A stretch of 64,000 nucleotides of DNA. It comes from Pseudodesulfovibrio sp. 5S69. GTDB lineage: Bacteria; Desulfobacterota; Desulfovibrionia; Desulfovibrionales; Desulfovibrionaceae. The stretch's first letter is position 1; each line of letters starts with the position of its first letter. The stretch is from positions 2,785,501 through 2,849,500 of the forward strand of contig NZ_CP146609.1 of the NCBI RefSeq assembly GCF_037094465.1, in the 5' to 3' direction. Below the pieces are notes generated by a model. That model had not been told where the DNA came from, searched no databases, and saw only the letters and a program-made list of their open reading frames with translations. Shown here piece after piece: positions 34,037-43,458 of this stretch. A program made the translations under genes and the position numbers.

Positions 34037-34312
34037 ATGCAGACATGGAACGTCTACCTGCTCCGATGCGCGGACAACAGCCTCTACTGCGGCATCACCA
34101 ACGACCTGAACCGGCGGCTTGCGGCGCACAACGCCGGCACCGCCTCCAAGTACACCCGGGCCCGGCTCCCGGTGTCCCTGGCGGCCAGCGTGGAGGTGAA
34201 CGGCAAGAGCGCGGCCCTGAAACTGGAACTGGCCATCAAGAAGCTCCCGGCCGGGCAAAAGATCGAGCGGCTCACCAGCCACGCGGAACCAAGACGGACG
34301 GCAGCCGGGTGA
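34037..34312 (+). CDS. GIY-YIG nuclease family protein
   Basis: A 91-residue domain with the GIY-YIG signature as WNVYLLRC...LYCGITNDLNRRLAAHNAG, conserved Arg and a downstream Glu in LKLELAIKKL. It is the small UPF0213/YhbQ type. These are probably DNA-repair or modification nucleases, function mostly unknown. AT the 5' end 101 bp separate it from the divergent ABC-F gene. Confidence 0.9.
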   Translation: MQTWNVYLLRCADNSLYCGITNDLNRRLAAHNAGTASKYTRARLPVSLAASVEVNGKSAALKLELAIKKLPAGQKIERLTSHAEPRRTAAG

Positions 34313-34413
34313 CACGCCGAGGAAAGACGCATTTCCTTGCCAGCCGCCATGTTTCCACGTAACTTGCACGCAACCTAAGGCTCTCCCGGAACCCGACAAC
34401 CCATAGACACCCA

Positions 34414-34662
34414 ATGCTGGAAGTCAGTACCGTATATCTTCTCCTGGCCATGTTCGGGTTCGTTCTCCTGGGGATCATCGTCATCCACCACCACAACTGC
34501 TCGGACCTGATCCGCCGCAAGCGCAACGAAGTCCGGCGGCTGACCGTGCACCTCGAGGCCAAGAACACCGTCCTCGAGGAGCAAATCGCCGACCTCAAGA
34601 CCAAGGTGGGCGATCTCGATGAACAGATCGCCATCCTGGAACAACGGAAAACCGTGCGATGA
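34414..34662 (+). CDS. Small membrane-anchored coiled-coil protein
   Basis: An 82-residue protein: one N-terminal transmembrane helix (VYLLLAMFGFVLLGIIVI), a His-rich junction (HHHN) and then a heptad-patterned helix (VRRLTVHLEAKNTVLEEQIA...). No family recognised. Its stop overlaps the start of the next gene by 4 bp; both have the same TM-plus-coiled-coil plan, so they may form a hetero-oligomer. Confidence 0.75.
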   Translation: MLEVSTVYLLLAMFGFVLLGIIVIHHHNCSDLIRRKRNEVRRLTVHLEAKNTVLEEQIADLKTKVGDLDEQIAILEQRKTVR

Positions 34663-35114
34663 CCTTCAGCATGCTCTTCGGCCTGTTTCTGGCCATCTTC
34701 TTCATAGCGTTCCGCATGATCTCCAAATATCGGTACGCGACCATGAACGAGCTCAACAACCGGCAAAACGAACTCGAAACCCGGCACCAATCCCTGCGCG
34801 ACCAGAAGCGGGATCTGGAACGGGATCTGGTCAACAAGGAACAGGCCCTGGCCAGCCTGCGGAGCAGCCAGGGCGACATCCGGGGCATCACCGTGGCCGA
34901 TCTGGAAGCGGCCGAGGCGGACGAGAACGAAAAGATAGGCCGCTACCTGCTGAACCAGGGCAAGATCACCCGGGAACAGCACGACCGGGCCCTGAAGAAG
35001 ATGGAAATCCTCAAGATGGACTACATCGGCGTATGCATGGCGCTCGGCTTCATCGACCTGGAGACAGGCAGGCAGGCGGAAAAGGCCGGAAAACTCAGCA
35101 GCCCGTCCCTCTGA
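34659..35114 (+). CDS. Membrane coiled-coil protein with MshEN-like C-terminus
   Basis: A 151-residue protein: TM helix (FSMLFGLFLAIFFIAF), coiled coil of about 50 residues (NNRQNELETRHQSLRDQKRD...), then a compact helical end ENEKIGRYLLNQGKITREQH. The latter resembles the N-terminal domain of type II secretion/pilus ATPases (MshEN: 'lGelLv..G.it.eql..al..q'), some of which bind c-di-GMP. The PilZ genes in the window show c-di-GMP signalling is present, but a link is speculative. Coupled to the preceding gene. Confidence 0.78.
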   Translation: MTFSMLFGLFLAIFFIAFRMISKYRYATMNELNNRQNELETRHQSLRDQKRDLERDLVNKEQALASLRSSQGDIRGITVADLEAAEADENEKIGRYLLNQGKITREQHDRALKKMEILKMDYIGVCMALGFIDLETGRQAEKAGKLSSPSL

Positions 35115-35133
35115 TCCTCTTTTTCCCCTATGC

Positions 35134-35166
35134 AAAAAAGGGCCGCATCGCCAAACGATGCGGCCC
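35134..35166. terminator. Terminator between convergent genes (leuB end)
   Basis: A perfect 11-bp stem GGGCCGCATCG (35140-35150) / CGATGCGGCCC (35156-35166), loop CCAAA. An A6 tract at 35134-35139 gives a U-tail on the minus strand for leuB transcripts. Confidence 0.88.
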
Positions 35167-35188
35167 GTTCCATTCTCTTTCGGCCGAA

Positions 35189-36256
35189 TTACATGTTCGC
35201 CAGCACGGCGTCGGCCATGGCGGTGCAGCCCACGGCCTTGCCGCCTTCCTGCACGATGTCGCCGGTGCGGAAGCCCTGCTCCAGGGTCTTTTCCACGGCC
35301 TGTTCGATGCAATCCGCTTCCGCGCCCATGTCGAAGGCGTGGCGCAGCATCATGGACACGGACAGGATGGTCGCCAGGGGGTTGGCCAGGTCCTTGCCCG
35401 CAATGTCCGGGGCCGAGCCGTGGATGGGCTCGAACAGGCCGGGGTTGCCCGCGCCCAGGGAAGCCGACGGCAGCATGCCGATGGAACCGGTGATGGCCGC
35501 GGCCTCGTCCGACAGAATGTCGCCGAACAGATTGCCGGTGACGAGCACGTCGAACTGGGACGGATCGCGCACCAACTGCATGGCCGCATTGTCCACATAC
35601 AGGTGGGACAACTCGATGTCCGGGTAGTTCCTGTGCTCGTCGATGACGATCTCGCGCCACACACGGGACACGTCCAGCACGTTGGCCTTGTCCACGGAGC
35701 AGACCTTGCCCGAGCGCTTGCGGGCGGCTTCGAAGGCCACCTTGGCGATGCGCCGGATCTCGTGCTCGAAGTAAACCATGGTGTTGAAGCCGAAGCGCTC
35801 GCCGTCCTTCTCGCCGTCATAGCGCGGCTCGCCGAAGTAGATGCCGCCGGTCAGCTCGCGCACGACCATGACGTCCAGCCCGCGGGCCACGATGTCCGGG
35901 CGCAGATAGCAGGCGTCTGCCAACTGCTTGAACAGCCTGGCCGGGCGCACATTGGCGAACAGCCCGAGCTCCTTGCGGATGCCGAGCAGCCCCTTCTCAG
36001 GGCGAATGGCCGGGTCAATGGTGTCCCACTGGGGACCGCCCACCGCGCCGAGCAGCACGGCGTCCGATTCCCGGCACTTGGCCACGGTCTCGGCGGGCAG
36101 CGGCTCGCCCTCGGCATCGATGGCGCAACCGCCGATCAAAGCCTCGGTCGTCTCGAAGGTGCGGCCGAACTTGTCGGCCACCTTGTCCAGAACCCGCAGG
36201 GCCTGGGTCACGATCTCCGGCCCTATCCCGTCACCGGGCAATACACAAATCTTCAT
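35189..36256 (-). CDS. leuB: 3-isopropylmalate dehydrogenase
   Basis: A 355-residue beta-decarboxylating dehydrogenase: [15 protein letters not shown] start, [66 protein letters not shown] and [14 protein letters not shown]. Third step of leucine synthesis. Start 36256 has GGAGAG upstream. It is separated from leuD by a 321-bp spacer filled with a composite palindrome, so its transcript may be uncoupled or processed from leuACD. Confidence 0.96.
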   Translation of the reverse strand: MKICVLPGDGIGPEIVTQALRVLDKVADKFGRTFETTEALIGGCAIDAEGEPLPAETVAKCRESDAVLLGAVGGPQWDTIDPAIRPEKGLLGIRKELGLFANVRPARLFKQLADACYLRPDIVARGLDVMVVRELTGGIYFGEPRYDGEKDGERFGFNTMVYFEHEIRRIAKVAFEAARKRSGKVCSVDKANVLDVSRVWREIVIDEHRNYPDIELSHLYVDNAAMQLVRDPSQFDVLVTGNLFGDILSDEAAAITGSIGMLPSASLGAGNPGLFEPIHGSAPDIAGKDLANPLATILSVSMMLRHAFDMGAEADCIEQAVEKTLEQGFRTGDIVQEGGKAVGCTAMADAVLANM

Positions 36257-36271
36257 TACGCTCTCCTGTTG

Positions 36272-36390
36272 TGATGCCTCCGGCGGGCCTACCGGCGGTC
36301 GCCTTCGGCGGGACCAGAGAACCTTTTGAAAAAGGTTCTCCGGACTCTCCAAAACTTTTTGTCGCGCCTTCGGCGAAGCCGTAGGGGCGC
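36272..36390. repeat. Palindromic intergenic repeat, copy A
   Basis: Left half of an inverted pair with copy B. It starts with GATGCCTCCGGCGG, then a hairpin AGAGAACCTTTT/AAAAGGTTCTC near 36315-36339. The inner flank reads CCAAAACTTTTT followed by GC-rich CGCCTTCGGCG. It lies between leuB and leuD, both on the minus strand, so it is not simply a terminator of convergent genes. Confidence 0.85.
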
Positions 36391-36483
36391 ATGATCAATG
36401 CCAATATCAGAAATTTACGTTCAAGAATACATCCAGCCCGACAGCCCGACCTCCGCCACCTCCCCCGCTAAGCGGTTCCAGAA

Positions 36484-36576
36484 AGCTCGGAAAAGGAAGG
36501 GATGAGGGTCCGGGAAGGGGAGGAAAGAACCCTTTTCAAAGGGTTTTCCTGCCCTTCCCCGGCCGCCGGAGGCCTT
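36484..36576. repeat. Palindromic intergenic repeat, copy B
   Basis: Inverted partner of copy A, ending two bases before the leuD stop: hairpin AACCCTTT/AAAGGGTT within longer GGGAAGGG...CCCTTCCC arms, closing with GGCCGCCGGAGGC at 36560-36572, the reverse complement of the left end of copies A, C and E. Between A and B (36391-36483) I see no gene. Confidence 0.85.
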
Positions 36577-36577
36577 C

Positions 36578-37069
36578 CTAGGCCAATTTCTTCTTGGCGT
36601 ACTCGACCAGTCCGCCCGCGTTGAGAATTTCCTGCATGAACGGGGGAACCGGAGCGGCCTGCACGGTCGTGCCGGTGGTCAGATTCTTGATGACACCGGA
36701 CGCGGTGTCCACTTCGATCTGATCGGTATCGCTGAACTTGTCGATATCGTCGCCGATCTCGAGCAGGACCAGGCCCATGTTGAAGCCGTTGCGGTAGAAG
36801 ATGCGCGCGAAGCTGTGGGCCAGGACCACGGGGATGCCCGCGCCCAGGATGGAGATGGGCGCGTGCTCGCGGGACGAGCCGCAGCCGAAGTTCACGCCGC
36901 CGACCATGACGTCGTTCTCCTTGACGCGCTTGACCCATCCGGCCTCCAGGCCCTCCATGCAGTTGGCGCCCAGTTCCTTGGCATCGGTGGTCACCAGGAA
37001 ACGGGCCGGGATGATCGCGTCCGTATCGATATGGTCGCCCACTTTGTGAACGGTTCCGGTTACTTTCAT
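36578..37069 (-). CDS. leuD: 3-isopropylmalate dehydratase small subunit
   Basis: A 163-residue Leu[36 protein letters not shown] and [13 protein letters not shown] are the swivelling-domain motifs. The form is the short archaeal/deltaproteobacterial type. It pairs with LeuC to isomerise 2-isopropylmalate. 12 bp downstream of leuC. Confidence 0.96.
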   Translation of the reverse strand: MKVTGTVHKVGDHIDTDAIIPARFLVTTDAKELGANCMEGLEAGWVKRVKENDVMVGGVNFGCGSSREHAPISILGAGIPVVLAHSFARIFYRNGFNMGLVLLEIGDDIDKFSDTDQIEVDTASGVIKNLTTGTTVQAAPVPPFMQEILNAGGLVEYAKKKLA

Positions 37070-37081
37070 TATTGCACCTTC

Positions 37082-38341
37082 CTACAGCTTGGCGGGGTTG
37101 ATGATCTCGCCGGCCACGGCGGAGGCGGCGGCCACGGCGGGGTTGGACAGGAAGACCTCGGACTCCAGGGAACCCATGCGGCCCTTGAAGTTCCGGTTGG
37201 TGGTGGAGATGGCGCGCTCGCCGCCCGCCAGGATGCCCATGTGGCCGCCCAGGCAGGGACCGCAGGTGGGCGGACCGACGATACAACCGGCGTCCATGAA
37301 GATCTCCATCAGCCCTTCCTGCATGCACGCCTTCCAGATGGCCGGGGTGGCGGGCAGGATGATACAGCGCACCTTGGGGTCGACCTTGCGGCCCTTGAGC
37401 ACTTCGGCGGCCAGGCGCATGTCCTCGATGCGGCCGTTGGTGCAGGAGCCAATGACGGCCTGGTGGATCTTGAGCCCGGCGGTCTCGTCCACGGGCTTGA
37501 CGTTTTCGGGCAGGTGCGGACAGGCCACCTGGGGAGCCATGCCGGTGACGTCGATGTCGAGCACGCGCTCGTACACGGCGTCCGCGTCCGGGGTCATCGT
37601 CTCGCCGCCCTTGAACCCGGCGTTGGCCGCGTAGTCCAGGGTCTTCTGGTCCACAGGGAACAGGCCGACCTTGCCGCCCGCTTCGATGGCCATGTTGGCG
37701 ATGGTCATGCGGCCTTCAAGGGTCATGTCGTCGACCACGTCCCCGCCGTATTCCAGCGCCTTGTACAGCGCGCCGGACACACCGAGGATGCCGATCTGGT
37801 TGAGCACGTAGTCCTTGGGGCCGACGTACTTGCCGGGGGTGCCGGTCAGGTTCACACGGATGGTCGGCGGGACCTTGAACCAGGTCTCGCCCAGCGCCAT
37901 GGCCGCGCCGATGTCGGTGGAACCCATGCCCGTGGCGAACGCGCCCAGGCCGCCGTAGGTGCAGGTGTGGGAGTCCGCGCCCACGACCACGTCGCCGGGG
38001 CCGACGATGCCCTTCTCGGGCAGCAGCGCGTGCTCCACGCCGACCTCGCCGCACTCGTAGTAGTGGGTCACGCCCATCTCCTCGGCGAAATCGCGGACCA
38101 CCTTGACCTGCTCGGCGGAATCGATGTCCTTGTTCGGGGTGAAGTGATCGCAGACCAAGGAAATCTTATCCCGGTCGAACACCTTCTTCGCGCCCATGGC
38201 CTTGAAGGACTTGATCGCCAGAGGGGCGGTGATGTCGTTGGCAAGGACCATGTCCACCTTGCACTGGACGATCTGCCCCGCGCCGGTGACCTGCTCGTCC
38301 GTATGGTTCTGCAGAATTTTTTCAGCTAAGGTCTGACCCAT
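37082..38341 (-). CDS. leuC: 3-isopropylmalate dehydratase large subunit
   Basis: A 419-residue aconitase-family protein with the [4Fe-4S] ligands in VIGSCTNGR and VGPPTCGPCLGGHMG, plus ADSHTCTYGGLGAFATGMGSTD. Forms the heterodimer with LeuD. The length is that of the homoaconitase-like/LeuC2 group found in Desulfovibrio. Starts 4 bp after leuA stop. Confidence 0.96.
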   Translation of the reverse strand: MGQTLAEKILQNHTDEQVTGAGQIVQCKVDMVLANDITAPLAIKSFKAMGAKKVFDRDKISLVCDHFTPNKDIDSAEQVKVVRDFAEEMGVTHYYECGEVGVEHALLPEKGIVGPGDVVVGADSHTCTYGGLGAFATGMGSTDIGAAMALGETWFKVPPTIRVNLTGTPGKYVGPKDYVLNQIGILGVSGALYKALEYGGDVVDDMTLEGRMTIANMAIEAGGKVGLFPVDQKTLDYAANAGFKGGETMTPDADAVYERVLDIDVTGMAPQVACPHLPENVKPVDETAGLKIHQAVIGSCTNGRIEDMRLAAEVLKGRKVDPKVRCIILPATPAIWKACMQEGLMEIFMDAGCIVGPPTCGPCLGGHMGILAGGERAISTTNRNFKGRMGSLESEVFLSNPAVAAASAVAGEIINPAKL

Positions 38342-38345
38342 TTGT

Positions 38346-39878
38346 CTATTTCTCCTCTTTCGCTTTTTCCAAGCGGTTCAATGCGTTGACCATGGCCAAG
38401 GCGCTGGCCTTGACCACATCGCCGTCGTTGGCCCGACCCACGGCCTTGACGCCTTCGTGCTCTATGCGCACGGCGACCCCGGCCAGGGCGTCGGATCCTT
38501 CGGTCACGGCGTTGACCGTATAGCTTTCGAGTTTCGGGGATACGCCCACCAATGAGTAGATGGACTGGAACACGGCGTCAATGGAACCTTCGCCGAAATT
38601 GCTGGTGCGTCTGACCTCGGCCTCGTTCGCGGCCCCGAACGCCATGACCGTTGCCGCATGCGGCGGCACGTCGCCGGTGCCGGAGAACACGGACATGTCC
38701 ACCAGCCGGAAGCGGTCCTTGCGGCGGTACACGGACTCCAGGATGAGCGCCTCCACGTCCTCGTCGAAGACCTGCTCCTTCTTGTCGGCCAGGTCCTTGA
38801 CCGCCTTGAAGAGTACGTTGATCTGATCCTCGTCCAGGCTGTAGCCCAGCTCCTCGGCCTTCTTGCGCACGGCGTGGGAGCCGGAGTGCTTGCCGATGAC
38901 GATCTCGTTGTTGGTCAAGCCGATGGAGGCCGGAGTCATGATCTCATAGGTCAGCCGGTTCTTGAGCACGCCGTCCTGGTGCACCCCGGATTCATGGGCA
39001 AAGGCGTTGGCCCCGACGATGGCCTTGTTGGGCGGGATGGGCATACCGATGATCTGGGAAAGCCTGCGGCAGGACGGGTATATCTGCTCGGTGACGATAC
39101 CGGTCTCGACGCCGTACAGTTCCTTGCGGGTATTCAGCGCCATGACCAGATCCTCAAGCGCCGCGTTGCCCGCGCGCTCGCCGATGCCGAGCACGGTGCA
39201 CTCCACCTGGCGCGCGCCCGCACGAACGGCGGCCAGGGAGTTGGCCACGGCCGAACCCAGGTCGTTGTGGCAATGGACCGAGATCATGGCCTTGTCGATG
39301 TTGCCGACATTGTCCATGAGATACTTGATCAAATCATAATACTCGAAGGGCTGGGTATACCCCACGGTGTCCGGAATGTTGACCACGCAGGCCCCGGCGT
39401 CGATGGCGGTCTCGGTCACTTTGACCAGGAAATCCCAATCCGAGCGCGAGGCGTCCTCGGCTGAAAACTCCACGTTGTCGGTGTACCGGCGGGCATGGCC
39501 GACGGCCTTCTTGATCATCTCGATGACCTCGTCGGCGGTCTTGCCCAGCTTGTGCTTCATGTGGATTTCGCTGGTGGCCAGGAAGACGTGGATACGCGGG
39601 TGCTTGGCATCCTTGATGGCTTCCCAGCAGCGGTCGATGTCGCCGGTCACGGCGCGGCACAGCCCGGCGATCTGCGGTTTCTCGACCGCGGCGGCAATGG
39701 CCTGGACCGCCTCGAAATCGCCCTGACTGGCGATGGGGAAACCCGCCTCGATGATGTCCACGCCCAGGGTCTCAAGCTGGCGGGCCATGCGGATCTTCTC
39801 GTCCAGGTTCATGGTCGCGCCGGGAGACTGTTCGCCGTCACGCAAGGTAGTGTCGAATACGTACACTCTTTCTGCCAT
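38346..39878 (-). CDS. leuA: 2-isopropylmalate synthase
   Basis: A 510-residue LeuA: catalytic DTTLRDGEQSPGATM, VHCHNDLGSAVANSLAA (metal-binding His), GIGERAGNAALE, and a C-terminal LeuA dimer/regulatory domain (FGEGSIDAVFQSIYSLVG, VRIEHEGVKAVGR) for feedback by leucine. Start 39878 is preceded by CGGAGGAT. First enzyme of the leucine branch. The 138 bp before it contain a short BCAA-rich frame of doubtful meaning. Confidence 0.96.
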   Translation of the reverse strand: MAERVYVFDTTLRDGEQSPGATMNLDEKIRMARQLETLGVDIIEAGFPIASQGDFEAVQAIAAAVEKPQIAGLCRAVTGDIDRCWEAIKDAKHPRIHVFLATSEIHMKHKLGKTADEVIEMIKKAVGHARRYTDNVEFSAEDASRSDWDFLVKVTETAIDAGACVVNIPDTVGYTQPFEYYDLIKYLMDNVGNIDKAMISVHCHNDLGSAVANSLAAVRAGARQVECTVLGIGERAGNAALEDLVMALNTRKELYGVETGIVTEQIYPSCRRLSQIIGMPIPPNKAIVGANAFAHESGVHQDGVLKNRLTYEIMTPASIGLTNNEIVIGKHSGSHAVRKKAEELGYSLDEDQINVLFKAVKDLADKKEQVFDEDVEALILESVYRRKDRFRLVDMSVFSGTGDVPPHAATVMAFGAANEAEVRRTSNFGEGSIDAVFQSIYSLVGVSPKLESYTVNAVTEGSDALAGVAVRIEHEGVKAVGRANDGDVVKASALAMVNALNRLEKAKEEK

Positions 39879-40016
39879 GGTATCCTCCGGATAGTTCCCC
39901 TTGTGGGGGTATGTTCTAAATGTTTGACAACGGGTATGCAACCGCCAAACGCAAAACCCGCGCGGGGAGCGTGGCGATCAGGGTCAGTACGACGTACTAA
40001 TATGGGATGAGGAGAG

Positions 40017-40784
40017 CTAGCCTAGCTCTTTCTTGGAGCTGTCCCGTAGTAGTCGCTTGCCTCTGCGGGATAGTAGGAAAAGGGTGTAGAGCGGGCCGGA
40101 GATGAGGTAGCCCAGGAAGAAGACGAACCCGAGCACCTTGGGCCGGGACGCGATGAGCGAGAAAATCAGGATCGCGGTCACCATCCAGCTGAAGGGATGG
40201 GCCTTGAATGCGCTGATTTCCTTGAAGGAATAGAAGCGGATGGTGCTGACCATGAAGAAGGACAACACGTAGACGAGGACCAAGGTGCCCACCGAGATCA
40301 CGGAGTGCAGGTATTCCTGCGGCACGTAGTCGGTGAAGAGCACCAGGGTGGCCAGGGTACAGGCCGCCGCCGGAATGGGCAGGCCCACGAAATGCTTCTT
40401 GGATGTGGTCGCCGCCTGGACGTTGAACCGGGCGAGGCGCAGGGCTCCGCAGGCCATGAACAGGAAGGAGGCCATCAGGCCGAGGCGGCCGAAGTCGTGC
40501 AGCAGCCAGAGGTAGGACATGACCGCCGGGACCACGCCGAAGGCGACCAGATCGGCCAGGGAGTCGAGCTGGACGCCGAATTCGCTCTGCGTGTTGGTGA
40601 TCCGCGCCACCTTGCCGTCCAGGCCGTCGAACACGCAACTCGCCAGGATGCACAGGGCGCAGGAGGCGATGTCCCCCTGGATGGCCCAGGTCAGTCCCAG
40701 AAAGCCGACAAACAGGCTGGCCGTGGTCAGCAGGTTCGGCAGAAGGTAGACACTTTTATGGCGCGGCAATTTTTTCTCAACCAT
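40017..40784 (-). CDS. pssA: CDP-diacylglycerol-serine O-phosphatidyltransferase
   Basis: A 255-residue membrane enzyme with the CDP-alcohol phosphotransferase motif DGLDGKVARITN...FGVQLDSLAD (DGx2ARx8Gx3Dx3D) near residues 53-80 and about seven hydrophobic helices. It makes phosphatidylserine. It lies 27 bp after psd, the next enzyme in phosphatidylethanolamine synthesis. Confidence 0.95.
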   Translation of the reverse strand: MVEKKLPRHKSVYLLPNLLTTASLFVGFLGLTWAIQGDIASCALCILASCVFDGLDGKVARITNTQSEFGVQLDSLADLVAFGVVPAVMSYLWLLHDFGRLGLMASFLFMACGALRLARFNVQAATTSKKHFVGLPIPAAACTLATLVLFTDYVPQEYLHSVISVGTLVLVYVLSFFMVSTIRFYSFKEISAFKAHPFSWMVTAILIFSLIASRPKVLGFVFFLGYLISGPLYTLFLLSRRGKRLLRDSSKKELG

Positions 40785-40811
40785 GGCAATCAGTTACTTG
40801 TACTCTCCGGT

Positions 40812-41459
40812 TCAGGCGGAACGCTTCTCCGCCAGGACCGTCTCGCCGGCGACGGTCTTCTGACCGACGCTGACAGTTGGTACATAGCCATCCGGAATGT
40901 AAAGGTCAACTCTTGAACCGAACTTAATCAAACCATACCGCTCGCCCCGCTTGAGCTTGTCGCCCGGCTCGGCCCAGCAGACGATGCGCCGTGCGATGAG
41001 CCCCGCGATCTGGACCATGGTGAACCGCTGGTTGCCCTTGCCGGTGATGACCACGACGTTGCGCTCGTTGTCCTCGCTGGCCTTGTCGAAGGAGGCGTTG
41101 AAGAACTTGCCGGGGATGTAGCGGATGGCCTCGACCTTGCCGCTGACCGGCATGCGGTTCACATGCACGTTGAAAACGTTCATGAAGATGGCGATGTACT
41201 GGCGGGTGTCTCCGGTCATGGGGTCCACGGCCCGGCCGACCTTGATGACCTTGCCGTCCGCAGGGGCGGACACGGCCTCGGCGTCCTCGGGGCCGACCCG
41301 CTCGGGGTCGCGGAAAAAGTGCCCGATGAACGCGGTGGCGACGAGGCCGAGCACGGCCACGGGCCAGCAGCCTATGATGGCGAAAATCAGAGTGGTGAAT
41401 GCTGCGATGACGATATAGGGCAGCCCTTCCAGGGCGACGCCGACAGACGGTTTCAACAT
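40812..41459 (-). CDS. psd: Phosphatidylserine decarboxylase, short (type II-like) form
   Basis: A 215-residue Psd: hydrophobic N-terminal helices, FMNVFNVHVNRMPVSG, and the self-cleavage site in GLIKFGSRVDLYIP, where the Ser becomes the pyruvoyl group. Start 41459 with AAAGGAG upstream. With PssA it produces phosphatidylethanolamine. psd is the first gene in a minus-strand run that continues with pssA and leuACDB. Confidence 0.95.
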   Translation of the reverse strand: MLKPSVGVALEGLPYIVIAAFTTLIFAIIGCWPVAVLGLVATAFIGHFFRDPERVGPEDAEAVSAPADGKVIKVGRAVDPMTGDTRQYIAIFMNVFNVHVNRMPVSGKVEAIRYIPGKFFNASFDKASEDNERNVVVITGKGNQRFTMVQIAGLIARRIVCWAEPGDKLKRGERYGLIKFGSRVDLYIPDGYVPTVSVGQKTVAGETVLAEKRSA

Positions 41460-41566
41460 GGCGCGTTGAGCTCCTTTTCTGCTAAGTTTCCGCTCCTTAC
41501 CCTTGGCTCCCTCAAACCGCAAGTTTGTTTTTTACAATATATTCGCCGCAAGGTATACCCCGGGGC

Positions 41567-42595
41567 ATGGATCCGGTAACGCACCTCTCCTCGGGCCTCA
41601 TGGGCGGCCTGGCCGCGCGCAAATGGTTTCCCGACGGGAAATTCCTCGTCCCCGCCTGCATGCTCGCGGCCTGGATTCCCGATGTGGACATCTTCTTCGG
41701 CGACGGCCCGGAGTTCAACCTGATCTACCACCGGGGCATCAGCACCTCCTTCTTCGGCACGTTCTTCCTGGCCCTGGCCCTGGCCGGGCTGTACAAGCTC
41801 GTTTCCCGGCGTACCCCGTTCGTCAAGATCGCGGCCCTGTTCTACGCGCTCGCCCTGACCCACGTCTGGCTGGACCTGATCACCACCTACGGCACCCAGA
41901 TCCTGGCCCCCTTCTCCAACCACCGCTTCGCCCTGGACGGCGCGTTCATCATCGACCCGCTCTTCACCCTGACCGCGCTCGCCCTCATCGTCGCCGCCTG
42001 GCTGATCAAAAAACGCCGCCACGCCATCGCCCTCATCGGCATGGCCTGGTTCTTCGCCTACCCCCTGGCCAACATGGGCGTGGGGGCCGTGCTCCAGACC
42101 GTCTACGCCCACCGGCTCGACGCCGAGGGCATCGCCTACGACCACGTCCACGTCACCCCGGACGCCCTGTCGCCCCGGTTCTGGAAGGTTGTGGTCACCG
42201 CCGGACCGGACTACCTCCTCGACACCATGGACCTGTTCGGCGACCGCGAGCCCGCCGCCCCCCTGCGCGTAAAACGGGCGGACAAGGCGTTCCTGCGCAA
42301 GCTCGGCGAGCAAGAGTCCATGTTCGCGACCTACGCATGGTTCACCAAATGGCCCTACGTCGAAGAGACCGACACCCCCAAGGGACGACGGCTCGTCTTT
42401 CACGACCTGCGCTTCACCTCCACCAATCCGGTCCTGGCCTGGTACTACCGCGGCAAACGGCAGCCCTTCACCCTGACCGCGCAGCTCGACAATTCGGGAC
42501 GGCTCGCGGCCTGGTCCTATGAAGGCGGCATCCGCACCCAGGACAACACCGGCACCGGCGGCTCCGGGACGGGCCTCGAAGAAAAAATCCAATGA
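41567..42595 (+). CDS. Membrane-bound metal-dependent hydrolase, YdjM/LexA-binding hydrolase family
   Basis: A 342-residue protein: MDPVTHLSSGLMGG, LAAWIPDVDIFFGD, YHRGISTSFFG and ALTHVWLDLITTYGTQIL are the metal-ligand motifs of the PF04307 'inner-membrane-associated hydrolase' family. Four to five transmembrane helices (residues about 70-190) follow. The second half is a soluble domain. Substrate unknown. The 5' end at 41567 is chosen because upstream in-frame codons lack a ribosome site. Its stop overlaps the DMT gene start by 4 bp. Confidence 0.85.
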   Translation: MDPVTHLSSGLMGGLAARKWFPDGKFLVPACMLAAWIPDVDIFFGDGPEFNLIYHRGISTSFFGTFFLALALAGLYKLVSRRTPFVKIAALFYALALTHVWLDLITTYGTQILAPFSNHRFALDGAFIIDPLFTLTALALIVAAWLIKKRRHAIALIGMAWFFAYPLANMGVGAVLQTVYAHRLDAEGIAYDHVHVTPDALSPRFWKVVVTAGPDYLLDTMDLFGDREPAAPLRVKRADKAFLRKLGEQESMFATYAWFTKWPYVEETDTPKGRRLVFHDLRFTSTNPVLAWYYRGKRQPFTLTAQLDNSGRLAAWSYEGGIRTQDNTGTGGSGTGLEEKIQ

Positions 42596-43458
42596 CATGG
42601 TTCCTGCTCTCGGCGGGCGCGGCCTTCTTCATGGCCAGCAACTCCGCGTTCATCAAGCGGTTCTTCTCGGACCTCTCGCCCTGGGAAATGAGCCTCATCC
42701 CCTATTTCTACGGTCTGCCGCTCTTTCTCGCCGCCCTGGCCTTCATCGACATCCCGGCCATCGGCCCCGATTTCCTCCCCTACATGGCCTGGGTGCTGCC
42801 CATGCTCACCGTTGCCATCCTCCTCTATTACCGCGCCATCCGCGTGTCCCCCTTGTCCCTGACCCTGCCCTTCCTCAGCTTCACCCCGGTCTTCGTCCTG
42901 TTCACCGGCGGACTCATCCTCGACGAAGCCCTCACTCCCCAGGGCACCGCGGGCATGCTCCTGGTGGTCGTGGGCGGCTACGTCCTCAACCTCGACTCGG
43001 CCAGGTACGGATTCCTCGGGCCGATCAAGGCGGTCTGGAAGGAACCCGGCTCGGCCCTGATGCTCGTCGTGGCCGTCCTGTTCGGGCTGACCTCGGTGGG
43101 CGGCAAGGTCATCATCCTCAACTCCTCGCCCCTGTTCGCGGCCGTGGTCATCTTCTCCCTGTACGGCGTCCTGCTCACCCTCCTCCTGCTGGCCACCGGC
43201 AAGGCGTCCCTCAAGAATCTCACCCGCAGGCCGTTGCTCGGCATCGTGGCCGGACTGATCGTCTTTGCCGAAGCCCTCTGCCACAATGTGGCCATGACCC
43301 TGACCGCGGCCGCCTACATGATCACTATCAAGCGCCTGGCCGGCATTTTCTCGGTCCTCTACGGCTGGCTGCTCTTCCATGAAACCGGCATCCGCTACCG
43401 CCTCATCGGCACCGCTATCATGACCGCCGGCGCCGCCGTCATCGCTTTGTGGGGATAG
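42592..43458 (+). CDS. EamA/DMT-superfamily transporter
   Basis: A 288-residue protein of about ten transmembrane helices in two EamA repeats, e.g. LSAGAAFFMASNSAFIKRFF..., LTLPFLSFTPVFVLFTGGLI and the second-repeat MTLTAAAYMITIKRLAGIF. This is the drug/metabolite transporter fold; substrate unknown. Coupled to the preceding hydrolase; ends one base before the composite repeat. Confidence 0.9.
   Translation: MTWFLLSAGAAFFMASNSAFIKRFFSDLSPWEMSLIPYFYGLPLFLAALAFIDIPAIGPDFLPYMAWVLPMLTVAILLYYRAIRVSPLSLTLPFLSFTPVFVLFTGGLILDEALTPQGTAGMLLVVVGGYVLNLDSARYGFLGPIKAVWKEPGSALMLVVAVLFGLTSVGGKVIILNSSPLFAAVVIFSLYGVLLTLLLLATGKASLKNLTRRPLLGIVAGLIVFAEALCHNVAMTLTAAAYMITIKRLAGIFSVLYGWLLFHETGIRYRLIGTAIMTAGAAVIALWG

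Noticed and set aside
36391..36483. Spacer inside repeat pair A/B as a gene or small RNA
   Set aside because: No start with ribosome site, no terminator-like U-run of its own; nothing supports a transcript.
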